This document shows, piece by piece, positions 1 to 9,908 of a stretch of 64,000 bases of DNA. Below the pieces are notes generated by a model that was given only the letters and a program-made list of their open reading frames with translations, had not been told where the DNA came from and searched no databases. Positions within the stretch are counted from its first letter, which is position 1. Each line of letters begins with the position of its first letter. The DNA is taken from assembly GCA_949152475.1 (NCBI GenBank), contig OX424563.1, positions 3,259,001 through 3,323,000 of the forward strand. The letters are read 5' to 3'. The position numbers and the translations under genes were made by a program. The stretch comes from Terebella lapidaria. Lineage: Eukaryota > Annelida > Polychaeta > Terebellida > Terebellidae.

Positions 1-193
1 AGCTGTAAGCGGGAATCAAGCTAGATAAGTGGAAAAAATTTCAGAATCGATAGAATCAGTCGAATGTTGTTGGTATCGAGGATGAAGCTACTGGAATACC
101 GCAAGCACTCAGGATTATGAGCTAGGGCTCCTACAGTACAATGAAGGTATACCAATGAACATTTAAGCCATTTTTTAGATTTAAAACTAGTAA

Positions 194-2117
194 AATTAGC
201 CCAAGGGCTAAGATAAGTTACCGGACAATTTTGGTTTTAAGCATTGCAGGTGACATAATGTATGACCTTGACATTTACCAATCAAGGTCATCTTTGTGAA
301 CTTCAATGTCACCATTGGGTGTGCTGCATATGACTTTATATATGTTCATAATACAAACATATATATAAGCTTTATCAACAAGTACTTTGTCTGTAGAAGC
401 CGATTCACACATGTCAGGTCAGGCAAGATTTTGAGATTTGTCCTTCAAGGTTGTTCAAGGTCAAATTCAAGGTCACCAAAAGATGTGCCATACATACATG
501 ACTCATATAAGCTTATACACAATCATAAACTGTATGTGCAAGTGTTTAAGCCTCAGTGGCCAATTTACATCATGTCAGATATTTAGCACTCCAAGTCATC
601 CAAGGTCAAGCTCAAGGTCATCATTAGTTGTTCATATGATTTCGCATAGCTCATAATGCAAACATGAGCTCTATCTGCAAGCATTTCATCTGTAGAGGCA
701 AATTTGGTTATTTTTGTTTTTCCCCAAAATGGCTGTTTTGACCTTTCAAGGTCATCAAAGGTCGAAGTCAAGGTCACCACACAAATCGCCATATATGACT
801 TCCCATTTGATAGTGCAAATTTCTAAGCTCTATCTTCAGGCGTTCTATGAGTACAGTCCTGGCAGCTCCCATCATGAAGGAATAAAAATGTCAAAATTTT
901 TTTTTTCAAAGAGGGATTTTTTTTTTGGTTAGAAATGGCCCAAAAAGGCCAAAATCCATAGTAATGCGATTTGGGAAAAAAAAAAAAAATTTTCGCCGAC
1001 CCGTCAAATATTCAAAATGGCCGCCACACGCAGACCGGCGATTCAAGGGCAACCAAACTTATACACAATCATAAACTGTATGTGCATGTGTTTAAGACTC
1101 AGTGGCCAATTTACATCATGTCAGATATTTAGCACTCCAAGTCATCCAAGGTCAAGCTCAAGGTCATCATTAGTTGTTCATATGATTTCGCATAGCTCAT
1201 AATGCAAACATGAGGTCTATCTGCAAGCATTTCATCTGTAGAGGCAAATTTGGTCATTTTTGTTGACCCCAAAATGGCTGTTTTGACCTTTCAAGGTCAT
1301 CAAAGGTCAAAGTCAAGGTCACCACACAAATCGCCATATATGACTTTCCATTTGATAGTGCAAATTTCTAAGCTCTATCTTCAGGCGTTCTATGAGTACA
1401 GTCCTGGCAGCTCCCATCATGAAGGAATAAAAATGTCCAAATTGTTTTTTTCAAAGAGGGATTTTTGTTTTGGTTAGAAATGGCCCAAAATGCATAGTAA
1501 TGCGATTTGGGCAAAAAAAAAACAATTTTTCGCTGACCCGTCAAATATTCCAAATGGCCGCCACACGCAGACCGGCGATTCAAGGGCAACCAAACTTATA
1601 CACATCGCAGAGGTACATGAGGGGAACCTTTTGAGACAAAAAATTCAAAATTGATCAGACAGTTTTTGAGAAAGTTTTTGAGTTCAAAATTGACCGTTTT
1701 TCGTCAAAAATAGCCGCCATTTTGAAAAAAAATCGAAATTAAAAAAACTAAAAAATACCTCCTTCTCGAATTATCATAAGGTATTTTTTTTCAAATTTTC
1801 AGAAAGATTGCACCGTACACTTTAAAGATAAAAATGTGAACGGATGGACGAAAGTGCGTCCCAACATTTTAGGTTTAAGGGCGTCTCACGTTAAATTTCC
1901 ATCTCCAGCAAGCCCCTTATCCCCCAAAATAGCGGCTAAACACACTTTCGCTCATAAAAAGTGGGTTTAGGGGCGATTTTCAGCATATTTGAAGCCCCTA
2001 AAGCCCGGGAATTGTGGCGATGGACGGACGGGGTCAGACGGACGGACGTACGGACGGTCGACGGACGCAACGCCATGGCAATAGGTTATCGGACCATAGG
2101 TCTGATAGCCTATAAAA
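194..2117 (+). mobile_element. AGGTCA-rich non-autonomous element, copy A
   Basis: No coding capacity is visible; the short frames inside are repeat sequence. One end carries the palindrome TTAGCCCAAGGGCTAA (near 194-211) followed by a GTTACCGGAC motif. The other end, near 2085-2117, carries a hairpin made of GGTTATCGGACC and a near-complement, preceded by a GGACGGACG-rich stretch. Both ends recur in opposite orientation in the copy at 6255-7655, which is how I set the borders. The interior is rich in AAGGTCA/TGACCTT and includes a 546 bp tandem duplication. I cannot assign a superfamily: there is no clear terminal inverted repeat, while GTTAYCGGAC occurs near both ends in direct orientation. 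Borders are good to roughly 20 bp. Confidence 0.6.
508..1599 (+). repeat. Two tandem 546 bp units inside copy A
   Basis: Unit 1 is about 508-1053 and unit 2 about 1054-1599. Both begin with a CTTATACACAATCATAAACTG-like start and end with GCGATTCAAGGGCAACCAAA. They differ by scattered substitutions and a few indels in A/T runs. Each unit contains the palindrome TGACCTTTCAAGGTCA and neighbouring AGGTCA half-sites. The same sequence, more diverged and reverse-complemented, occurs at 16010-16690. Confidence 0.8.
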
Positions 2118-3180
2118 TATCTTCAAAGTTTTGGATGTAGTGTAGGTGAACAATTCACAAATACTAACATATTGTCAAATCGCGACCTACAAAACGCAGC
2201 CCTGTTTTTTCTCTCTCGCAATTACTATTTTGCCGTCGGCAACTGTACCTTGCAAATATCATGGCGATAGAATTATGTCGCTATGTATCTCACCGACACG
2301 TTACTTATATATCTCAATTGTTATTATGTAGGGCTTATACCCGCATCGAATATAAATCTGGAAAAGCATAAAAAATGAATGAAATTCTAAGTAATGAAAG
2401 CGACAAGTAATGCCCGCATCGAGTATAAATCTGGAAAAACATCGAAAATGAAATTCTAAGTAATGAAAACAAGTATCAAATCCACTTTAGTAAACCAAAT
2501 TTATGTTTTGTGCCAAATACCAATTTTATGCACTTGGGGGGGGGGGGGGGGTATGCACCTGGAAGTATTTTGACTCAAATATACAAAAGTTTCATTGAGT
2601 GGCCTTAGAAGAGTAGATTGAAGCAGTCTACATACTCTCCCATCATGAATGAAATCACAACGACGAAGAGTTTTTCGAGGGTATTGTAATTCACCCCCCC
2701 CCCACCCCCCCAAAAAAGAAGAACATTTCGTGAGAAAATTACCCACAGTATCAACACACGAACGATAGCAGCCAGTGGTCTCGGATGGGACGTAGAAGTT
2801 GCTAGCGGAAGAAGAGGCTAACTACGCTGATCATACGGGGAAAAATCACAGAGAAACCGCCAGCTGATTCACGCCAAACGTCATTCAAAATATACCCTGA
2901 TTTAACATATTAATTTCACATTTTTTTTGTTAAAAGATTAACCGAGCTGCTTGGAGGTCACACAGAACGAAAGGCTCCAGGGTTTACAGATATGTCCCAA
3001 TAACACGCGGGAACATTCTTTGTTTTCAGAGAGATGGAAATGAATGAAGTTAAACAGTGGTCTGACAATTATCGAGATAATCATCAAACTATAAACTTCA
3101 TTTTAATTGTTTCCAGAAACAAAAATATTATGACGGTACCAGCATTATGCAATTACATATAAACGTCGACTCAGTGGCAC
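2118..3180. other. Gene-free stretch upstream of NAT copy 1
   Basis: I see no gene here. It holds a 16 bp G run (2536-2551) and facing C runs (2694-2703 and 2705-2711), plus a short local repeat near 2335-2470 in which a TCTGGAAAA-type block and CTAAGTAATGAAA recur. The last 200 bp presumably include the upstream promoter of the NAT-like gene. Confidence 0.5.
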
Positions 3181-3184
3181 GGAT

Positions 3185-3190
3185 TATAAA
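3185..3190 (+). promoter_or_regulatory. Candidate TATA box of NAT copy 1
   Basis: TATAAA lies 137 bp before the first ATG of the reading frame. Initiation about 30 bp downstream would leave a 5' leader of roughly 110 bases with no earlier ATG. This is inferred from sequence and spacing only. Confidence 0.35.
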
Positions 3191-3326
3191 TTAAGAACTG
3201 GAGGCAGCCTGATCTTCATTGAAACAAAACGAGTTATAGCCCATACGATCAGTGTGTCCCGTGTTTTCACAAGAGGCGGCCGGAGAATCGTTCTGCTCTG
3301 CTTGGTTTAATCGCTCGGCCTACACG

Positions 3327-4244
3327 ATGGAGCAGTACCTGTATGTCACGGAGGAAGAGTCCTGGAAGTTCATTGAAGAAAAGCTGCAAATTGACCAAGC
3401 CAAATTGGCAATGTCTCGTGACAAACTACAGTTTTTGAATAGAGTGATTGAGCGGTATCACAACGTGATTCCCTTCCACAACCTGGATATCGTGAGCAAA
3501 TCTCAGTCAGATAGAACTGTGACATCTGTGGCGGAGAATGTCGACCGGGTACTGAAGGGCATCGGAGGCTTGTGCTGGACCTCAAACAGCGCTATGCTAT
3601 GTATTCTCAAGTCCATAGGATATGACGTCTATATGATAACGACTAACATCACGGTACCCGACAATCACGTGTGTCTCGTCGCCCAAAACGTATGTTGTCA
3701 TGACGATGCTTATCTCGTTGAATTTTCCATGGGTGAACCCAGCTTTCATCCCATTCCACTAGATTTCGAAACCGAAACAGAAGTAGTTCACGAGAGTTTC
3801 CGCTCCTACAAACTCGTCAGGGAAGGTGACATGTACAAGCGGCTTGTCAGAACAAGGGTTCCTCGAAAGTCAGGGGAAAACCCATGGAAAATCCAGTATA
3901 CTTTCAAGACAAAGCCGTGCGATTTAGAAACAGCAGAGCAGTTCATGCAGGAAAAGATATATCAGAATAATAAGAGTACGTTCAGTCAAGGCTTCCGCAT
4001 GGTTAGATTCCGTGACGACAAAGTGATTTGCATCAAAGACAACTTGCTGCTTGTTGAGAACTCGCATTATCAGCTGAAGAGCACGGTACTGGAAACGGAC
4101 GAAGAACTGTTATCGACCATGTTGCTACATTTCCCGGAAATCCCCGTTGACATGGCAACAGATGCTGTCGCCCTCTGGCGGGAAAACTCTAGGAAAGAAA
4201 GAAAAGGAAACAAGGACAAAACACTACATTTACTGGCAGCTTGA
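3327..4244 (+). CDS. Arylamine N-acetyltransferase-like protein, copy 1
   Basis: A 305-residue intronless protein of the NAT family, cytosolic enzymes that move acetyl from acetyl-CoA through a cysteine to arylamines and hydrazines. Seen: VIPFHNLDI (residues 47-55) matches the family IPFENL box; GGLCWTSN (80-87) carries the nucleophile Cys83, matching RGGWCxxxN but without the Arg and Trp; NHVCLV (113-118) gives His114; YLVEFSMGEPSF (129-140) matches the family V-D-x-G-F-G segment but has Glu132 where the catalytic Asp normally sits. The C-terminal half has the typical PWKIQYTF strand (about residues 191-198). Length is close to the usual 280-300. I chose ATG 3327 because it is the first ATG; the frame is open further upstream but only with non-ATG codons. 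Signal peptide and membrane segments are absent. Activity is inferred, not shown; a non-enzymatic role is possible. Confidence 0.88.
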   Translation: MEQYLYVTEEESWKFIEEKLQIDQAKLAMSRDKLQFLNRVIERYHNVIPFHNLDIVSKSQSDRTVTSVAENVDRVLKGIGGLCWTSNSAMLCILKSIGYDVYMITTNITVPDNHVCLVAQNVCCHDDAYLVEFSMGEPSFHPIPLDFETETEVVHESFRSYKLVREGDMYKRLVRTRVPRKSGENPWKIQYTFKTKPCDLETAEQFMQEKIYQNNKSTFSQGFRMVRFRDDKVICIKDNLLLVENSHYQLKSTVLETDEELLSTMLLHFPEIPVDMATDAVALWRENSRKERKGNKDKTLHLLAA

Positions 4245-4400
4245 TGATACTATAGCTATTGTGGTTGATGGCGTTTTTTCCCCGAGAAACTGTTCCCTGT
4301 ATATGATGTAGAATACTGTATTAGCAGAGACTTCAATATATAGGGGTTTGCACATTTGCGTTCTTCAATAAATATTTATTGACGTGAAACTGTTTCATCA
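4245..4400 (+). other. 3' region of NAT copy 1 with poly(A) signal
   Basis: AATAAA at 4367-4372 lies about 123 bp after the stop codon, a normal 3' UTR length. It supports a short, intact transcription unit. Confidence 0.5.
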
Positions 4401-4507
4401 GTCTTGGAGTCTGAAGTATGAATCATATGAATCAGATTCCATCCAACATTTACAACGAGGAGGCTCTAAGAAACTAACATGTAATTTTCATTTCACTCTC
4501 CGATACA

Positions 4508-5145
4508 TAATCCCAAGTTTGATGATTATTTGGACGTCACAAATCCTAAGGAACTTGAAATAAAGGATACAATAGACTCCGCTAATTTTTATAACTATCT
4601 AGACCTGAGGTTGAAGATTGATAATGATTCTAACCTGTCAACTAGATTATATGACAAACGTGATGATTTCAATTTTTCCATAGTCAATTTGCCTTTTCTG
4701 AGCAGCGCCATTCCTGTGTCACCAGAATATGGTGTGTTTGTTTCTTAAATTATACGCTATTCCAGAGCTAGTTGCAAATATGAGGACTTTTTTTTTACCG
4801 AAGTGCCCAACTAGTCTCTACACTGCTGCGACAAGGATATATGTTATACCAAGACTCAGAGCTGCCTTTAAAAAATTCTATGGACGTCATCATGATCTGG
4901 TTGATAAATACACCAAATCCATGTCTGCCATGCAACTAGATCCATTTTCATGTTAATTTTGGGGAATTCATGACGGTTGCCACTAGTGGGGCAGGAGATG
5001 CTCACTCTTTCCAGAACACCTGATTTCACCTCCTAATGGCCATTTTTTTTCTCTCACTTCGTATGCCTGATGTGACTTTCTTTCACCGGACTATGATTGG
5101 ATAACGGACCCTGTTTTGTTCGCTCAGAATACTCAATTAACCCTA
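4508..5145 (+). mobile_element. Decayed reverse-transcriptase retroelement, 3' fragment
   Basis: In-frame segments give YLDLRLKIDN, LYDKRDDFNFSIVNLPFL and PEYGVFVS, then in another frame FKKFYGRHHDLVDKY. I recognise these as the C-terminal part of an RT protein common in invertebrate genomes. The frame changes between 4740 and 4760, so the coding part is broken. A non-coding tail follows (about 4965-5145) with GAATTCATGACGG, GGGGCAGGA and GGATAACGGACCCTG. The tail recurs at 17331-17450 and 18765-18845. I cannot place the family securely: it lacks diagnostic parts such as an endonuclease. No long terminal repeats are seen. Confidence 0.6.
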
Positions 5146-5480
5146 TGCAATCTTTTGTTTCTGCCTCTGGTCATCTAGTGTTGCCTTTTGTTTGTGGTCT
5201 CGAGATGTGTGTATTTGTCATTGCAATGTTCACATCTTCGCCAATATTTGTAGCACGTCCAATTATGATATACCGACAGGAAGAGGAGAACATTCTGATT
5301 CACATACAGTAAAAAATTTTCGTTAAGCTCCAGAAAGTCTTTTCTATGGAAAATGCCAAATTCGAAGATACCCAAATATTCCCAAAATCCCAAAGGTAGC
5401 CTAGGGTCAATACTAGGTATTGATAATACGTCTATTTTTCCTGGTAACCATTTATAATTGTCTCCCCATAGAGGAGACTT

Positions 5481-5516
5481 CTTACACCCTCTCTGAGAAT
5501 GCCTAGAGGGTGTAAG
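5481..5516. other. Perfect 12 bp hairpin
   Basis: CTTACACCCTCT (5481-5492) and AGAGGGTGTAAG (5505-5516) are exact complements around a 12-base loop. The hairpin sits at the edge of a repeat block, so it may be an element end rather than an RNA structure. Confidence 0.6.
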
Positions 5517-5519
5517 GAA

Positions 5520-6160
5520 GAGGGAATTCCTGTCATATACCCCTGTGACGTGTATAAGTTTCATTGGACTTGAATCGCCGGTCTGCGTGTGGCAGCCATT
5601 TTGATTTTTTCGACCGGTCCCAGATAGGACTTTCCCATGCTAAATTAGCCTAAGCTTTATAATGGGGACAAATTTCTCCTACTATCTCAGTCAATATTGG
5701 GATTAGACATTGGGAATCAATTGTGCACATATAGGAAATTATATATGCCGATTATTCTCGTGACCTTTTCAAGGTCAGAGCACTAAATGGCTAATATCTC
5801 GCTCATCATATACTTTACAGGTTGGGAATCAATTGTGAACGTATAGGAAATGATGTATGCCGAATATTTTGATGACCTTGAACCTGACATTTGACCTCGT
5901 TTTCAAGGTCGGAGCACAAAATTGCTAATACCATGCTTATTATCGACTTTACAGCTTAGGCATCAATTGAGGACATATAGGAAATTAAATATGCCGAATA
6001 TTCTTGCAAGCTTGAATTTGACCTTTGACCTCAATAAACTCAAACCGATACAAAAGCAAAGAATATCTTTGAAAGTACTAGTCAGTTCCAAATTAGTTTC
6101 AAATCATTGTATATTAGGCCCTAATACGATCGACTTACGTAGAGCAAGTTTTAGGCGTGA
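5520..6160 (-). repeat. Truncated relative of the AGGTCA-rich element, short monomer array
   Basis: Starts with a block parallel to 6540-6640 (CCCCTGT..CGTGTATAAGTTTC, then a CCATTTTG stretch) and continues into three degenerate monomers of about 120-130 bp. Each holds AATCAATTG, ACATATAGGAAAT and TGACCTT motifs. The third has an exact TGACCTTTGACCT near 6017. The array breaks off near 6050 and the remaining bases show no recognisable feature. Confidence 0.6.
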
Positions 6161-6254
6161 ATGATGTGCAATTCTCATGACTTCATGACATTGCTTTCAG
6201 CTTACATATAACTGTCTTGGGTCCGGTGAGCGCAGAGCCCTACGGCTCTATGTT

Positions 6255-7655
6255 TTAGGTTACCAGCCCTTTGGTCCGATAACCTATTGCCGTGGCGTTG
6301 CGTCCGTCGTCCGTCGTCGTCCGTCTACATTTTTATCTTTAAAGTTTACAATCGAATCTTTCTGAAATTTTGCACAAAAATGCCTAAAATATTTATAGAG
6401 GGAGGTATTTTTTAGGTTTGTTTTCACAATTTTTAAAAATGGCGGCCATTTTTGACGAAAAATAGCCAATTTTGGACTTTGACGGTCGTTTTCTCAAAAT
6501 CTGTTCAGTAACTTTTTTTCTTATTGATGCATAACACTCCTCATTATGTACCCCTGTTACCTGTATAAGTTTCGTTGCCCTTGAATCTCTCGAAGTGGGC
6601 CATTTTGGCCTAAACACGGCCCAAATGGGACTTTCCCATGTTAAATTATCCTATGCTTTATAATGGGCCTAATATCTCACTTAATATTGAGATTAGAGAC
6701 TAGGAATCAATTGTGGACATATAGGAAATGATATATGCTGAATATTTTCATGATCTTTAATTTGACATCTGCCCTCAGTTTCAAGGTCAGAGCACAAAAT
6801 GGCTTATATTTCGGTTATTATCGACTCTACAGCTTCGGAATCAATTGTGGACATATAGGAAATGATATATGCCGAATATTCTGATGACCTTGAATTGACC
6901 TTTGACTTCATTTCAAGGTCACAGGACAAAATGGCTAATATCTCGCTTCTAATCGACTTTACAGCTTAGGAATCAATTATGAACATATAGGAAATGATAT
7001 ATGCAGATTATTGTCATGCCCTTGAATTTGACATTTGACCTCATTTTCAAGGTCACAGGACAAAATGGCTAATATCTCACTTATTATCGATTTCGCAGCT
7101 TAGGAATCAATCGGGACATATAGGAAATGATATATGCTGAATATTCTCATGACCTTGAATTTGACCTTGAACTTATTTTCAAGGTCAGAGCATAAAACGG
7201 CTAATATCTCGCTTATTATCGACTTTATAGCTCAGGAATCCATAGTGGACATATAGGAAATTGATATATGCTGAATATTTTGGTGCCCTTGAATTTGACC
7301 TTTAACCTCATTTTCCATGTGAGAGAAAAAATTGGCTAAAATCTCGCTTATTATCAACTTTACTGCTTAGGAAGTAATTGTGAACATAGAGGAAATGATA
7401 TATGTTGAATATTCTCATGATTTTGAACTTGACCTTTAACCTCATTTTCAAGGACAGATCACAAAATGGCTAATATATCACTTATTATCGACTTTACAGC
7501 TTAGGAATCAATTATGGATATACCAGAAATGATATATACTGAACATTTTCGTGACCTTGAATTGACCAATTACCTTATTTTCAAGGTCACAGGACAAAAA
7601 GCTAATATCTAGAATATATATTGTACGGTAACCTTTTTTAGCCCTTGGGCTAATT
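6255..7655 (-). mobile_element. AGGTCA-rich non-autonomous element, copy B (inverted)
   Basis: Reverse-orientation partner of the element at 194-2117: it opens with the GGTTACC...GGTCCGATAACC hairpin and CGTCCGTC stretch and closes with AGCCCTTGGGCTAA (near 7639-7652). Between about 6690 and 7600 lie seven tandem monomers of about 133 bp, each with a conserved core (GGAATCAATTGTGG, ACATATAGGAAATGATATATG, TGACCTTGAATTTGACC, TTTTCAAGGTCA, AAAATGGCTAATATCTCGC). The interior therefore differs from copy A, which has 546 bp units instead. Non-coding. Confidence 0.6.
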
Positions 7656-9908
7656 TTTTCCCTTGTTTTGGAGCAGAGATATTAGCACATTTGTTTTGTT
7701 TCATATTTTGACTGCATTGTCACTCCCAACAATTATATGCATTTGTGTTTCGCTGTTTCACAACGAGCTTTGTTCTCGCTCGCAGAGCGCGGAATGTTTA
7801 GAACAGTGGTGTTGCACAGTTGTTAATGTGTAAACACACTGCAAAATAGCTTAAGTCGGTGACCGACCTAGTTCTTTTGTCTTGGGGTCAAGGTCACCTT
7901 ATTATCACCGACTTGAGCTTGAGCTTTTTTGAAGGAAGACCAACACACGTAAGAAAAATGCAATTCTATATTATACAGTAACTGAGGCGGTTTTTATTTA
8001 TGTACTTCACAAATGTTAGTAACGGTTGATATCCTCCAGAAAATAAGGTTTCTTTGCTCAATACCTACCTCACTTTTGACACAATGATCACATTCATCGT
8101 CATTTCTAAAACCGCCTGGACATGGCATTTCAGGTCCGTGCACGAGAGTTAAGATAAATATCTCAGGTTTCATTAATCCTGTGCATATACACAATATATT
8201 GTAATATTTTAGTTATTCCTAAATTATTCCAAATGCTTGTCGTGACACCGATTTGAGTCGAGCGTCACGGACTTAGGTATTTATCGTTGCATGAAAGGAC
8301 TGGTAGAATAAACACTGAGCTAGCTGCCACAATAAATCGACAGCTACTCGGGGAAGGGTCCAGAATCTGAATCCATCCAAAAACTCACCAGGACAATATA
8401 TGCAATAATTTGATAATCATGAAGTTCTGATATGTCTTCAATTCTTGTGTATACGTCACATGGACATGGTATGGCACCAGCTATAGGGTCTAAACATGAC
8501 TGGCTCTGACCTTTGCCCGGTGGCCATTGTGTAACATGAGGGTTGAGCATACTCCTAGTGCGAATAATACATCCTGAAGAGAACTCATTACCTTTTTGAG
8601 TTCTTGTCTCGTTACTACTCCACAACGATCTACGAAAAGATCTCGGATGGGTCGTTTGTCTGTCTGATCGTCTGATTGATTGTCTTGTATCCCTGTACGA
8701 CCTGTAGCACGTCCTGTCTCCAGACCTAATGGATGAGCAGGGAGATTAGAATCTGAAGGGTTCTTGTTAACATAGATCATCAACAGAATACCAGAGCACT
8801 GCAAGTGGTCAAGTGTGGCGGTTTCAACGGAATTTTCAACTGAATACTATTTCCGTCAGATGTACAATAGTAACAAACATAATGTATACACTGTTCGCAC
8901 CTGAAGACGGTAGTGTGGCCTCGGATGAAAGGTGTCGTAAGGCTTCTTCCTTTTATTCTGAAAATGTTGTGATTTCAGTTTGCTATTAGCATCATAACAA
9001 TTTTGTATCGGTGTTAATGGGTTTGATATTAGAAATACATTCATACTTTGAGATTGGAAAATGGACTTGGTTTTGTTCGCTCGGGTACTTATCACTTGGG
9101 TATTGGCTCCTTGTTTATTTGGTAAGAAGACATTTTTGGCGAGCAATATCCATATCAGTTTATCAACTATGTTAGTTCATATATATAACAGTTGCACTAG
9201 TCAGTTTTTCGCATTACCAAATATACACTGATGTCAGTCCATCACTGATGTCAGTTCATTTTGTACACACTTTTGATAAGAAAAAAACTTAGATGTCCAT
9301 GAATCGTTGACGTTGGATACGTTCATAATCAGTGACTATTTTCTGAACTGCTATGGTGTTTTCGCTATCCAACTCTCAACATGCATTACACTTGAACTGC
9401 AACACAGCCACACCTACCTGTGAAGTGAACATGGAGTACGTTTAATCGGAACTATGAATAGGTGTATAGCAAAACACCGGTACCCCCAAAAGGCTACTAA
9501 TCGTATGGTATCCTCTGTGACAGGTTTGTCGTCTACTTGCAGCCATGTCGGTTCAGGGGTATGCGTGTAAGTATCAATCTACTAATGCCAGTACCATGTT
9601 TTGATGCCAATGCCTAAAATATGACATAGTGGGTAGTCTTTGGGTGGAATATCCAAAACGGGTTCATGGGAACTTCACATAAAACGCTTCAGAAAATGGT
9701 TATTTGTTCATCAAAACAACCACAAGACATTCTCAATGAATGTTTATACTTCCTGGAGAAGGTCTATGTAACTTTGGTCAGGCAGCGTTAGAGCGTACAC
9801 CATGTCCTTAGAGCGTTGACACGCAAAAAGCATTACAATTATGAATTATTATAGCCCTATCTAGATGACGTTGTGCCTTCATATTGCTCACAATTGATGT
9901 TTAGAGTT
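7442..9908 (+). repeat. 2,467 bp tandem duplication, first unit
   Basis: Identical, as far as I compared by eye, to 9909-12374, with a constant offset of 2,467 bp. The left breakpoint lies inside the AGGTCA monomer array and includes the end of the inverted element copy. The junction shows at most one base of shared sequence, so the duplication was not driven by long homology. The unit holds the hairpin sequence at 7853-7914 and no convincing gene. The short minus-strand frames inside do not join into a consistent spliced model. Confidence 0.9.
7853..7914 (+). repeat. Hairpin-forming end sequence, left copy 1
   Basis: AAGTCGGTGA (7853-7862) and TCACCGACTT (7905-7914) are exact complements enclosing a shared core (CCGACCTAGTTCTTTTGT, GGGGTCAAGGTCA). 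An inverted, diverged relative lies at 12665-12719. Confidence 0.65.

Noticed and set aside
296-1589. Paralogous frames of 60-96 codons in the 5' repeat block.
   Set aside because: They follow the 546 bp tandem units, change frame between units and consist of translated AAGGTCA repeats.
3252-3326. Upstream extension of the NAT copy 1 frame.
   Set aside because: It begins with GTG and has no ATG before 3327; copy 2 has no comparable N-terminal extension.
9067-9130. Plus-strand peptide MDLVLFARVLITWVLAPCLF followed by GTAAG, like a signal-peptide exon.
   Set aside because: The same DNA stretch matches the retroelement tail (TTTTGTTCGCTC, TACTTA.CACTTGGGTATTG) found near 5105, 17400 and 20970, so it is repeat sequence.
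7994-9146. Minus-strand frames (repeated 2,467 bp downstream) with Cys-rich peptides such as CPGGFRNDDECDHC and good-looking splice donors (GTGAGT, GTAGGT), suggesting a spliced secreted protein.
   Set aside because: Candidate exons 8592-8798 and 8389-8573 do not join in phase in the Cys-rich frame, the third exon lacks a convincing acceptor, and no domain is recognisable. Transcript data would be needed.
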